Origin: Sulfurovum sp.
GTDB taxonomy: Bacteria > Campylobacterota > Campylobacteria > Campylobacterales > Sulfurovaceae
Assembly (NCBI GenBank): GCA_027082955.1
Contig: JALWTA010000046.1
Coordinates: forward strand, 1-35,186
Length of the DNA: 35,186 bases
Reading direction: 5' to 3'
The notes beneath the pieces were generated by a model, which saw only the letters and a list, made by a program, of their open reading frames with translations, ran no database searches and was not told the origin of the DNA. Position 1 is the stretch's first letter. Each line of letters opens with the position of its first letter. Of this stretch, positions 22,858 through 31,595 are shown piece by piece. A program made the translations under genes and the position numbers.

Positions 22858-25167
22858 ATGAGTCTCATAGACAAAGCAAAAAACTTTCTCGGCTTCGACA
22901 TCAAAGAGGACAAATACGCCCTCGTTGATGATCCCATCTTCGGCAAAGTCGCCAAAGCCAAAGCCCCGGACAAGTGGGTACGAAGTACCTGCGGCTACTG
23001 CGGTGTGGGATGTGGTATGTACATCGGGATTAAAAACGGTGAAGCGGTCTACTCCAAAGGTGACCCTCTTCATCCGGTCAACATGGGTACACTCTGCCCC
23101 AAAGGGCTGAGCGAACACAAGATGGTACGTGCCGACAGCCGGGTACGTACGCCACTTCTGAAAAAAAACGGCACCTTGCAGCCCGCTTCTTGGGATGAAG
23201 TCTTCAGCCATACCGCAGAAGAGTTCAAGCGTATCCAAAAAGAGCACGGAAAAGGTGCGGTTGCGGTAGTCTCTACCGGGCAGCTACTGACCGAAGAGTT
23301 CTATATGCTCGGCAAATTCGTGCAGCTCGGTCTTGAAACCAACAACTATGACGGCAATACCACCCTTTGTATGTCAAGTGCGGTCATGGGATACAAACAA
23401 ACCTTTGGAAGTGATGGACCGGTAGGTTGCTACGAGGACTTTGAAAAGGCCGATATGATCATGCTTATCGGTGCGAACATTGCCGACAACCACCCTATTT
23501 TGAAACTGCATATTGCCAAAAATAAACAGATCACAGGCAAAAAACCCACCATCATCGTCGTTGACCCGAGAAAATCCAAAACCTCACAGATGGCAGACAT
23601 CTTCGTACCGCTTAAACCGCGCTCAGATCTGGCACTCATCAATGGTCTGTGCTACATCATCATGGAACAGGGCTGGGAGGATGAGAACTTCATCAAAGAA
23701 CGCACCAACGGCTACAGAGAGTTCAAAAAGCACATTATGGAGAACTACCCTCCACAGGAGGTTGCCAACATCACCGGCATCGATGTCAAAACACTCTATG
23801 AGCTTGCGCGCGTCTATGCCGGTGCCGATGCCGCCATGAGTGCGTGGACGATGGGGGTTAACCAAAGTTCCATCGGTACTGATACCGTCTCTGCCATCTG
23901 CAACCTCGCACTCATCACAGGCAACCTCGGCAAAGAGGGAGCTGCGCCCATGTCCATCACCGGACAGTGCAACGCCATGGGTACACGGGAGTTTGGCTTT
24001 ACCTCATCCATCCCCGGATACCGTAACTACAGCAGTGAGAGCGACAGAAGAGAGTTTGCCGAGGTTATTGGCGTACCTGAAGAGCTCATCCCCACAGCAA
24101 GAGGCTACGCCTACCCGCAGATCATCGATGCGATCAACCGTGGCGAGATCAAAGCGCTCTGGGTGGTTGCCACCAACCCGCTGGTAAGCTATCCTGACCA
24201 AAACAGGCTTAGAGAAGCGCTTAAAAAACTTGACCTGCTTGTGGTACAGGATGCCTTCATGTCCGATACAGCACAAATTGCCGATGTGGTCTTTGCCGCA
24301 GCGACATGGAGCGAAAAAGAGGGCTGCTACACCAACTCAGAGCGCCGCTGCAACTATGCCAAAAAAGCCATAGAGCCCCTTGAAGACAGCAAGGCAGACT
24401 TCTACATCGTCAAAGAATTCTCCAAATATTTCGGTGACAAACATGACCTGCTCTTTAAAGACCTCAACACCCCGCGAGATGCCTTCGAGGAAATCAAACG
24501 CGTCAGCAAAGGCAGGCTGTGTGACTACAGTGGTATGAGTTACGAGCTCATTGAGGAGCTTGGCGGCATCCAGTGGCCATGCAACGAAAAAGCCCCCAAA
24601 GGTACCAAACGCCTCTACGCTGAGGATATGCCCTGCCCCACCCCTGACGGTAAGGCACAGCTACTGCCTGTAGAGTGGGTACCACTGAGTGAAATGCAGT
24701 GCAAGGATCTGCCAGTGATGCTCAACACCGGACGTACTGTAGAGCAGTTCCATACCCGAACCAAAACCGGTACTATCGGCATCCTCGATGCACTGGCGCC
24801 AGAGGCTTGGGTAGACATCAGCCCCAAAGATGCTGCCAAACTCAAAGTCAAAAGCGGAGACCGCATCGCCATTTCAGGCAACCGCGGACGTGTGGAGGAT
24901 GTCATCGTCAAAGTGAGTGAAACCGTACGTGAGGGCAACATCTTCGTACCATTCCACTTCAACGAACAGCTCATCAATGCCGTAACCATCCCCGAGTTCG
25001 ACCCCAAATCTTTCGAGCCAAACTACAAACAGTGTGCGGTACAGCTGCACTCCGAAGCGGTACCGGAGGGGATCGTCTACGAAGAGCTTGAGATAAGCGG
25101 CTACCTTGAGAATGTTAAGGTATATGAGGAAGAGGCAGAGACTGCCAAAGCACATCATACGGTCTGA
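22858..25167 (+). CDS. Nas/NarB-type assimilatory nitrate reductase, molybdenum catalytic subunit
   Basis: Encodes 769 aa with GAGGA 7 nt before the ATG. It belongs to the molybdopterin oxidoreductase superfamily. The N-terminal [4Fe-4S] set is C45, C48, C52 and C80 (CGYCGVGC...CPKG). C171 in TLCMSSAV is the expected molybdenum ligand, followed by GSDGPVGCYEDFE, typical of the Nas/Nap branch. A C-terminal molybdopterin-binding domain starts at about residue 625 (LNTGRTVEQFHTRT). There is no Tat signal, so the enzyme is cytoplasmic. It lacks the FAD or C-terminal [2Fe-2S] extensions of some Nas enzymes, so electrons must come from a partner. Formate dehydrogenase is a weaker alternative; the nirA and narK context favours nitrate. 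Confidence 0.85.
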   Translation: MSLIDKAKNFLGFDIKEDKYALVDDPIFGKVAKAKAPDKWVRSTCGYCGVGCGMYIGIKNGEAVYSKGDPLHPVNMGTLCPKGLSEHKMVRADSRVRTPLLKKNGTLQPASWDEVFSHTAEEFKRIQKEHGKGAVAVVSTGQLLTEEFYMLGKFVQLGLETNNYDGNTTLCMSSAVMGYKQTFGSDGPVGCYEDFEKADMIMLIGANIADNHPILKLHIAKNKQITGKKPTIIVVDPRKSKTSQMADIFVPLKPRSDLALINGLCYIIMEQGWEDENFIKERTNGYREFKKHIMENYPPQEVANITGIDVKTLYELARVYAGADAAMSAWTMGVNQSSIGTDTVSAICNLALITGNLGKEGAAPMSITGQCNAMGTREFGFTSSIPGYRNYSSESDRREFAEVIGVPEELIPTARGYAYPQIIDAINRGEIKALWVVATNPLVSYPDQNRLREALKKLDLLVVQDAFMSDTAQIADVVFAAATWSEKEGCYTNSERRCNYAKKAIEPLEDSKADFYIVKEFSKYFGDKHDLLFKDLNTPRDAFEEIKRVSKGRLCDYSGMSYELIEELGGIQWPCNEKAPKGTKRLYAEDMPCPTPDGKAQLLPVEWVPLSEMQCKDLPVMLNTGRTVEQFHTRTKTGTIGILDALAPEAWVDISPKDAAKLKVKSGDRIAISGNRGRVEDVIVKVSETVREGNIFVPFHFNEQLINAVTIPEFDPKSFEPNYKQCAVQLHSEAVPEGIVYEELEISGYLENVKVYEEEAETAKAHHTV

Positions 25168-25424
25168 TGTGACAGTTCCTTTCCTGTACCACGGTAATCA
25201 CTTAACACTAAAAACTCTTTGCTTATTTCAGTGCCTTTACGTATTATTTACCTATAGGCAATCCTTCAGATTTTGTCACACACATCTCGCCTCGTTTCAT
25301 TCTCTCAAACTTTCAGGATTCTTTGATGGGAAGTAATTAGTACCTGAAAAATATAGCTATCCAATTTAAAAAGTCTATTTGGCTATAATTGAATACCAAA
25401 CCACCTATTTATAAAGGATTCAGC
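25168..25424. other. intergenic region between the nitrate reductase and efflux operons
   Basis: About 257 bp with no gene I can support on either strand and no convincing terminator hairpin. Its only clear signal is the TATAAT at 25384-25389, near the right end. Confidence 0.6.
25384..25389 (+). promoter_or_regulatory. -10 box for the DUF3302 efflux operon
   Basis: ATTTGGCTATAATTG holds a perfect TATAAT with the TTTGGC extension, 35 bp before the ATG at 25425. Confidence 0.55.
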
Positions 25425-25862
25425 ATGGCAATGGCTATTGACCCCAGGACACTGGACTATGTCGCACTCGGTGTTTTTGTTACCGTTGCGATCTTCTTGA
25501 TCTACCTGATCATCTACATTCACGATATCCCCTACGAGATTGCAAAAAAACGGCAGCATCCCCATCAGGACGCCATACATGTCGCCGGGTGGGTAAGCCT
25601 CTTTCTGCTCCATGTCATCTGGCCTTTTTTGTGGATCTGGGCCTACCTTTACAAACCTGGCAAAGGCTGGGGTATGGAAACTGTACAGATAGAACCTTCT
25701 GAAGAGCTCAAAGGACAGCTCAAACTCATTGAGAAACTCAGCCAAAAGATTGAAACACTGGAAAAACAGCTGGAGAATGCCCAAAACGGCATTGACAGCT
25801 ATGAACAGAAGGTGGACAATGTCACCGGGAATGAAACAAAAAACAAAGGAGGTGAAAACTAA
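25425..25862 (+). CDS. DUF3302 (YiaW-like) inner-membrane protein
   Basis: Encodes 145 aa from the ATG at 25425, with AAAGGA 6 nt upstream. Two membrane spans (about residues 10-32 and 50-72) are joined by a basic loop. The WPFLWIWAYLYKP segment after the second span is typical of DUF3302. A coiled-coil tail (about 88-128) follows. In E. coli the family member YiaW is paired with the HlyD-like YiaV, and the same pair occurs here. The stop overlaps the next start by one base (TAATG), so translation is coupled. The function is unknown; it is probably a membrane partner of the HlyD-like protein. Confidence 0.8.
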   Translation: MAMAIDPRTLDYVALGVFVTVAIFLIYLIIYIHDIPYEIAKKRQHPHQDAIHVAGWVSLFLLHVIWPFLWIWAYLYKPGKGWGMETVQIEPSEELKGQLKLIEKLSQKIETLEKQLENAQNGIDSYEQKVDNVTGNETKNKGGEN

Positions 25863-26818
25863 TGGAAATGTTAATGCTTCTTACCTACATCACCTTCTGC
25901 TGGATCATCTTCAAAGTCTTTAAAATTCCGGTCAACAAGTGGTCTATCACTACAGCAATTCTTGGCGGTGTCGCACTCATCGGTTCTATGCTGATGGGCA
26001 TGGCATACTTCCACCCCGGTTCCAAATCGGCGCGTACCTACTTTGTCAGTACAGGTATTGTACCAAATGTGCGCGGCAAGGTCATCGAGATCGACGTACA
26101 GCCCAATGTGCCTGTCAAAAAAGGAACAGTACTTTTCAAAATAGACCCGACGCCCTACAAAGCAAAAGTCGATGAGATCAAAGCACAGCTTGCCTTTGCA
26201 GAGAAAAGACTTGAAGATACCAAAAGGCTGCTTGCCACTGCCGGCGGTTCAAAATTCGATGTTTATGAGTGGGAGAAGGAAGTTGCTACTGCCAAAGCCA
26301 AACTTGCCGATGCCCAGTTCGATCTCAACAGCACAGTTGTCAAAGCACCGACAGACGGCTTTGTCGCCCATATGCGTGTCCGTCCGGGACAGATGGCAGT
26401 AACGATGCCTTTCCTGCCGGCATTAACCTTTGTTGACACCTCTTCAGCCACACTCATTGCAGGCTTTGGTCCGGAACCGGTACAGAATATCAAACCCGGA
26501 GATCCTGCCGAAGTGATCTTCCCCAGTATTCCCGGTCGTACATTTCAGGGTAAAGTGGTCAAAGTACTGCCTGCCCTTGCAGAAGGAGAGCTAAATATCA
26601 ACCGCAATATGTATTCACTCAATCGCGCACTGCCGGAGGGTCAGATACCGGTAGTCATCAAGCTTGACAAGCCGCTCAAAGAACTCGGACTGCCGCTTGG
26701 TGTCGATGCCATTGCCGCAGTTTATGGTGCGCATGAGGGCTTCTGGAGCCATGTGGCAATCATTCGTAAAGTGCTCCTTCGTATGATGAGCTGGCAGTAC
26801 TTCCTGCGTTTCCATTAA
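25862..26818 (+). CDS. HlyD-family periplasmic adaptor (YiaV-like)
   Basis: Encodes 318 aa. Two N-terminal hydrophobic segments (about residues 2-18 and 28-50) precede a membrane-fusion-protein body. This has a biotinyl-lipoyl half (VRGKVIEIDVQPNVPVKKG), a short helical hairpin (about 95-150), the second lipoyl half (VVKAPTDGFV) and a beta-barrel domain (about 195-275). Adaptors of this type join an inner-membrane pump to a TolC-like channel. It is coupled to DUF3302 upstream and followed 12 bp later by the outer-membrane gene. No RND, MFS or ABC pump gene is in the operon. Confidence 0.88.
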   Translation: MEMLMLLTYITFCWIIFKVFKIPVNKWSITTAILGGVALIGSMLMGMAYFHPGSKSARTYFVSTGIVPNVRGKVIEIDVQPNVPVKKGTVLFKIDPTPYKAKVDEIKAQLAFAEKRLEDTKRLLATAGGSKFDVYEWEKEVATAKAKLADAQFDLNSTVVKAPTDGFVAHMRVRPGQMAVTMPFLPALTFVDTSSATLIAGFGPEPVQNIKPGDPAEVIFPSIPGRTFQGKVVKVLPALAEGELNINRNMYSLNRALPEGQIPVVIKLDKPLKELGLPLGVDAIAAVYGAHEGFWSHVAIIRKVLLRMMSWQYFLRFH

Positions 26819-26830
26819 GAAGGAGGAAAG

Positions 26831-28228
26831 ATGCACCTACGACACAGAACACTCCCACTGCTGTTTTCTACTGCTGCGGCGGCATTGCTGCTTGGCGGCT
26901 GTGCCACCGATACTGTCATGCCAAAAGAAGATGTTGCCGCATTGCAGGCACAACAACCCCATCCCGCCCACTATGCCAGCAGTTATGTAGGGGGAAAAGT
27001 ACAGGACAACTGGCTTCACAGATTTCATGACAGTACCCTCGATCAGCTTGTACGTGAAGCGCAGCAGAACAACCCCGATATCAAGATCGCTGCACAGCGT
27101 ATCGCACAGGCTGAAGCGATCATGCGATTTACAGGCACAGGGATGATGCCACAGCTGAACCTTCAAGGGACATACACTCAGCGCAGTTGGGAAGTACAGA
27201 GCAAGCACGGGCGTGGGAACATTGTCCTTGCACTTAACTGGGAGCCCGATATCTGGGGTAAGATTTCCCATCAGACCAAGCGTGATGCCTTTACGATGCA
27301 GGCACAAGGTGCCTATTATGCATGGGCACGGCAGTCGCTCTCTGCCAATACTGCAAAGCTCTGGTTTCTTGTCGCTTCAGATAGGATGATCTACGAGTTT
27401 ACAGATCAGGTCGTTGCCATTCAGAGTAAGGCACAACACATTCTTGACCAGCGTGCCAAGATCGGACAGGGAAACATGCGCGATGTACATATGTCCCGTG
27501 CCATGGTTGCCGAAGCCAAAGAGACCCGTACAGCCGCACTCTCTGCAAAAGAGCGTGACACCCGTGCACTGGAAGTACTGATTGGGCGTTATCCTGCCAA
27601 TGCGCTGCATGCAAAACGTCTGCCTCCTGTACCCTCTCGTATACCGGCAGGCATACCTGCCGATCTGCTTAATCGCAGACCAGACATCATTGCTGCACAG
27701 TATCAGGTGGCTGCAGCATTCCACAACACCAAAGCGGTCGAACTGCTGCGTCTGCCGCGTATCACACTCAGCGGCCAGGCAGGGGTAGATGTCATTCAGG
27801 ATACGATGGCAAAACTCATCGGCGGTCTCTTTATGCCGATTTTCGATGCGGGTGCCATTCAGGCACAGATCGATGCAGCAACAGCCGAGCAGAAGATCGC
27901 CATCGAGAACTACCGCAATACAGTACTCAATGCCTATGAAGAAGTAGAGAACGCACTTGCACTCGAACAGCAGCTTGTAACCCGCTATGCATACATTAGC
28001 ACAATGGTCAAAGAATACAAAACCACCTATGATATGACAAAGAAAAATTATGAAATCGGTCAAGGCACCTACATCGATGTACTGACTGTACAGGCAAAAT
28101 GGATCAGTGCACAGATACAAAAGCTGCGAATACACAAAGAACGTCTGATAAATCGTGTCAATCTCCATCTTGCACTCGGCGGCAGTTTCGACACTCCCCA
28201 AAGCAAATCTGCAAGAAAAGGCAGATAG
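26831..28228 (+). CDS. NodT/OprM-family outer-membrane efflux lipoprotein
   Basis: Encodes 465 aa with a strong AAGGAGG site. The lipobox LLGGC places the lipidated cysteine at about residue 24. The body holds two outer-membrane efflux repeats, with WLHRFHDSTLDQLVREAQQN opening the first and NRRPDIIAAQYQV the second, both family hallmarks. It should trimerise into a TolC-like channel in the outer membrane, paired with the adaptor encoded just upstream. Confidence 0.92.
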   Translation: MHLRHRTLPLLFSTAAAALLLGGCATDTVMPKEDVAALQAQQPHPAHYASSYVGGKVQDNWLHRFHDSTLDQLVREAQQNNPDIKIAAQRIAQAEAIMRFTGTGMMPQLNLQGTYTQRSWEVQSKHGRGNIVLALNWEPDIWGKISHQTKRDAFTMQAQGAYYAWARQSLSANTAKLWFLVASDRMIYEFTDQVVAIQSKAQHILDQRAKIGQGNMRDVHMSRAMVAEAKETRTAALSAKERDTRALEVLIGRYPANALHAKRLPPVPSRIPAGIPADLLNRRPDIIAAQYQVAAAFHNTKAVELLRLPRITLSGQAGVDVIQDTMAKLIGGLFMPIFDAGAIQAQIDAATAEQKIAIENYRNTVLNAYEEVENALALEQQLVTRYAYISTMVKEYKTTYDMTKKNYEIGQGTYIDVLTVQAKWISAQIQKLRIHKERLINRVNLHLALGGSFDTPQSKSARKGR

Positions 28229-28230
28229 TA

Positions 28231-29442
28231 ATGCATGAACACTTGGTCTTTCTGGGGATAAGCCTCGTTATTCTTGGGTACGGGCTCTTCTCCAAACAGC
28301 TTTCAAAGTATAACATTTCAGGACCCATGGTTTTTTCGGTTGTAGGAGTACTGCTCTCGCCTCTTGTACTGGGTACACACCCCATACATCTCAATGCCGA
28401 AGCCGTACAGGTACTTGCCGAAATCACCCTGATCATCGTTCTTTTCAGCGATGCTGCCTCACTTAACATCAAAGAGCTCAAAGCGCAGTGGAAACTGCCT
28501 GTCAGACTGCTTTTTGTCGCACTGCCTGTGACAATCGTCCTTGCAACACTGACAGGGATATGGTTCTTTCCCAACGAATCGCTGCTCTATATTTTGCTGT
28601 TGGCACTCATTCTTGCACCAACCGATGCGGCATTGGGAAAAGTGGTCGTCAGTGACGAGCGCATCCCCTCTACCGTACGTAACACCATCAATGTCGAAAG
28701 TGGACTCAATGACGGTATTGTCTTTCCTGTACTGTTGACTGTACTTGCTATGATTGGTGCAGGCAGTGACACGGCACAAAGCGGATGGATGAGCTATATT
28801 GCACAGCAGATAGGCATCGGTGCACTTGCCGGTGCCGCTGTAGGGTATACCGGTGCACGTGTCATGGTAAGAGCACTTCATAAAGGGTGGATGGCACACC
28901 AATACAGCAACCTTGCCCCCATAGCACTCGCAATTTTCTCTTTCTATTTTGCAGAGCACTTTGGCGGCAACGGCTACATCGCCGCATTTTTCTCCGGTCT
29001 CTTTTTGGGTAACACCAGCAAAATACTGCGTGAACATGTGGAGGATTTTGCAGAGAGTGAGGGAGAACTCTTCATTATGGTCTCTTTTTTGATTTTCGGG
29101 CTGGTATTTATCCCCGCAACCATCGGATACTGGAATCTCAAAGCCCTTGGCTACGCCCTGCTGAGCCTGACCCTGCTGCGTATGCTTCCCGTAGCACTGG
29201 GGTTTGGCTTTGACAAGATTGACCTATCCACCCGTCTCTTCTACGGCTGGTTTGGACCAAGAGGCATTGCCTCCATTCTCTATATTTTGGTAGCTGTTCA
29301 CCAAATTGGCGGCGTGGAGGGGCATGAAGAGATATTTGCTGTTGCGTCACTGACAGTTGTTTTGAGTATTTTCCTGCACGGACTCAGTGCCCAGCTTTTG
29401 GCAATCCTGTATGCCAAAAGCCATCCGGCAGACGAATACTGA
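28231..29442 (+). CDS. CPA1-family Na+(K+)/H+ antiporter
   Basis: Encodes 403 aa from the ATG at 28231, two bases after the nodT-like stop, with AAAAGGCAG upstream. It has about 12 membrane spans. LAPTDAALG (about residue 131) and NVESGLNDG (about 155) are the antiporter signatures, with the aspartate pair expected at the ion site. WFGPRGIAS (near residue 340) is another CPA1 hallmark. It would exchange Na+ or K+ for H+ across the inner membrane. It is the last gene of the efflux operon, which is unusual company for an antiporter. Confidence 0.88.
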   Translation: MHEHLVFLGISLVILGYGLFSKQLSKYNISGPMVFSVVGVLLSPLVLGTHPIHLNAEAVQVLAEITLIIVLFSDAASLNIKELKAQWKLPVRLLFVALPVTIVLATLTGIWFFPNESLLYILLLALILAPTDAALGKVVVSDERIPSTVRNTINVESGLNDGIVFPVLLTVLAMIGAGSDTAQSGWMSYIAQQIGIGALAGAAVGYTGARVMVRALHKGWMAHQYSNLAPIALAIFSFYFAEHFGGNGYIAAFFSGLFLGNTSKILREHVEDFAESEGELFIMVSFLIFGLVFIPATIGYWNLKALGYALLSLTLLRMLPVALGFGFDKIDLSTRLFYGWFGPRGIASILYILVAVHQIGGVEGHEEIFAVASLTVVLSIFLHGLSAQLLAILYAKSHPADEY

Positions 29443-29468
29443 TAACCATTACACTTCTGCTTTTATGC

Positions 29469-29474
29469 TAAAAT
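29469..29474 (+). promoter_or_regulatory. -10 box for pta-ackA
   Basis: TTTATGCTAAAATCAC contains TAAAAT with an extended TGC, 27 bp before the pta ATG. Confidence 0.5.
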
Positions 29475-29501
29475 CACTATTATGCCTTTAAGGACACAAG
29501 T

Positions 29502-31595
29502 ATGAGACACAAAAGCATCTATCTCTCACCTCTCGAACCCCAGTGCGGCAGTCTGGTTATCTCCATCGGGTTCATGGAGATGCTCAAAGGCAATCTTCAG
29601 CGTGTCGCTTTTTTCAGACCGATCATAGAAGAAGATCCGAAAGAGGATATCAGTATCCGGTTCATGATCGAACATTTCAAGCTTCAAATCGGTTACGAAA
29701 GCTGTGCGGGGATGACCCGACAGCAGATTGTACAGGCATTGGTCGAAGACCGTGAGGATTTCATTTATGAAACACTGCTGCACAAACTCAATACACTCTA
29801 CCAACACTATGATTTTGTACTGATCGAAGGGTACCCTGCCGATCTTCTTGCTGTAAACATGGAGACCGATATCAACCTTCAGATGACAAAGAATCTGAAC
29901 ATTCCCTATGTGCCTGTCTTCAGTGCCAAAGACAAATCCGAAGAGGATCTCTTTGGAGAAGTCCACATGGTTTCCGAGCACATAGCAGAAGAGAAGGTGC
30001 CCCTGCTTGCATCATTCATCAACCGGTGTGAGCCTAAGCAGATACCACGTCTGCAAACGCTTCTAAAACAAACTGCTGACAATGCAATGTTCTTTTTCTT
30101 TCCCGAAGTCGATATGCTTACCAAACCGACACTCGGGCAGGTAGCACGTTACCTCAATGCAACCCATATCCTTGGGGAGAAGCACACATTTGAGCACCTT
30201 GTCCATGACAAAAAAATAGCCGCCATGGCAGCCGAGGACTACCTTGAACATATTCAGGATGGTGATCTTGTCATCGTACCGGGTGATAGAACGGACATTT
30301 TGCTCGCGTCCATACTCTCACACCATGCACACAACCATCCCAACATTACCGGTATGCTCTTAAGCGGAGGCATATCTCCCGCACCGGCTATTCGCTCTCT
30401 CATCGATGACCATATCCCAGCTGCATTTCCCATGTTTGTCGTAGAGAGTGACAGCTACCAGACCGCTTTGGCTGTAGAGCGTGTCCCGGCAGACATCACA
30501 CCCGAAAGCAGCAGGAAGATCGTACAGATCAAAGCACTTTTTGAAGCACATGTCGACAAAAAAAAGCTTGTAGCACGTTTCCAAAACAGCCGTTCGGACA
30601 TCATCACCCCTATGATGTTTCAATACAGAATCATACAGTCGGCAAAAGCCAATCTGCAGCGTATCGTACTTCCAGAAAGCAGTGACGAGCGCATCTTGAA
30701 AGCAGCCGATATCCTGCTAAGACGCAATATCGCCAAGATCATACTGCTTGGAGATGCGCAGCAAATCACACAGCAGGCACGTACACTGGAACTTGACATT
30801 TCCAAAGCCCACATAGTCGATCCTTCAGAGGGTACGCTTCGTGAAGATTTTGCACAAACCTTTTATCAGATGCGTAAAGCAAAAGGGCTGACTCTCAGTG
30901 TTGCACGAGATGCCATGATGCACCTGAACTACTTTGCGACCATGATGGTCTATGAAGGGATGGCAGACGGTATGGTATCGGGTGCGGCACACACCACTGC
31001 CGACACTATCCGCCCCGCGCTTCAGATTATCAAAACCACCCCAGATACTAAACTTGTCTCTTCTGTTTTTTTTATGTGTCTTGAGACCCGTGTGCTGGTC
31101 TATGCCGACTGTGCTATCAATCTCGACCCAACTGCCGAAGAACTAGCTCAGATTGCTGTCTCTTCAGCAGATACAGCACGGCAATTTGGCATTGAACCCA
31201 AAGTGGCAATGCTCTCCTACTCCACAGGAACTTCAGGTGCCGGTCCCGAAGTGGAAAAGGTACGCACTGCAACCCAGATCGTCCAGAGACTGCGTCCCGA
31301 TCTTCCAGTGGAAGGTCCCATCCAGTACGATGCTGCCATAGATGAGACGGTTGCAAAACAGAAACTGCCAAACAGTAAAGTAGCAGGACACGCCACGGTT
31401 TTCATCTTTCCCGATCTAAACACAGGCAACAACACCTACAAAGCTGTACAGCGTGCCACAGGAGCACTGGCTATCGGACCGGTGCTGCAGGGGCTCAAAC
31501 TGCCGGTCAACGACCTTAGCCGAGGATGCAGTATCGATGATATTGTCAATACCGTTGCCATTACTGCCGTTCAGGCACAGAAGGCATCACGATGA
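29502..31595 (+). CDS. pta: phosphate acetyltransferase
   Basis: Encodes 697 aa, the long form of Pta. The N-terminal P-loop-like domain (about residues 1-215) has SPLEPQCGSLVIS where a classical loop would carry GK(S/T), so nucleotide hydrolysis there is doubtful. A DRTGG-type regulatory domain follows (about 220-330), with DLVIVPGDRTDILLA and MLLSGG. The catalytic PTA domain spans about 370-690, with IVLPESSDERIL, DGMVSGAAHTTADT and STGTSGAGPEVEKV. It interconverts acetyl-CoA and acetyl phosphate. AAGGA precedes the ATG. The last 4 bp overlap ackA. Confidence 0.95.
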   Translation: MRHKSIYLSPLEPQCGSLVISIGFMEMLKGNLQRVAFFRPIIEEDPKEDISIRFMIEHFKLQIGYESCAGMTRQQIVQALVEDREDFIYETLLHKLNTLYQHYDFVLIEGYPADLLAVNMETDINLQMTKNLNIPYVPVFSAKDKSEEDLFGEVHMVSEHIAEEKVPLLASFINRCEPKQIPRLQTLLKQTADNAMFFFFPEVDMLTKPTLGQVARYLNATHILGEKHTFEHLVHDKKIAAMAAEDYLEHIQDGDLVIVPGDRTDILLASILSHHAHNHPNITGMLLSGGISPAPAIRSLIDDHIPAAFPMFVVESDSYQTALAVERVPADITPESSRKIVQIKALFEAHVDKKKLVARFQNSRSDIITPMMFQYRIIQSAKANLQRIVLPESSDERILKAADILLRRNIAKIILLGDAQQITQQARTLELDISKAHIVDPSEGTLREDFAQTFYQMRKAKGLTLSVARDAMMHLNYFATMMVYEGMADGMVSGAAHTTADTIRPALQIIKTTPDTKLVSSVFFMCLETRVLVYADCAINLDPTAEELAQIAVSSADTARQFGIEPKVAMLSYSTGTSGAGPEVEKVRTATQIVQRLRPDLPVEGPIQYDAAIDETVAKQKLPNSKVAGHATVFIFPDLNTGNNTYKAVQRATGALAIGPVLQGLKLPVNDLSRGCSIDDIVNTVAITAVQAQKASR

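Noticed and set aside
22666-23247. 193-aa minus-strand open frame
   Set aside because: It is antisense to the nitrate reductase start and the structured repeat; it has no ribosome-binding site or family resemblance.
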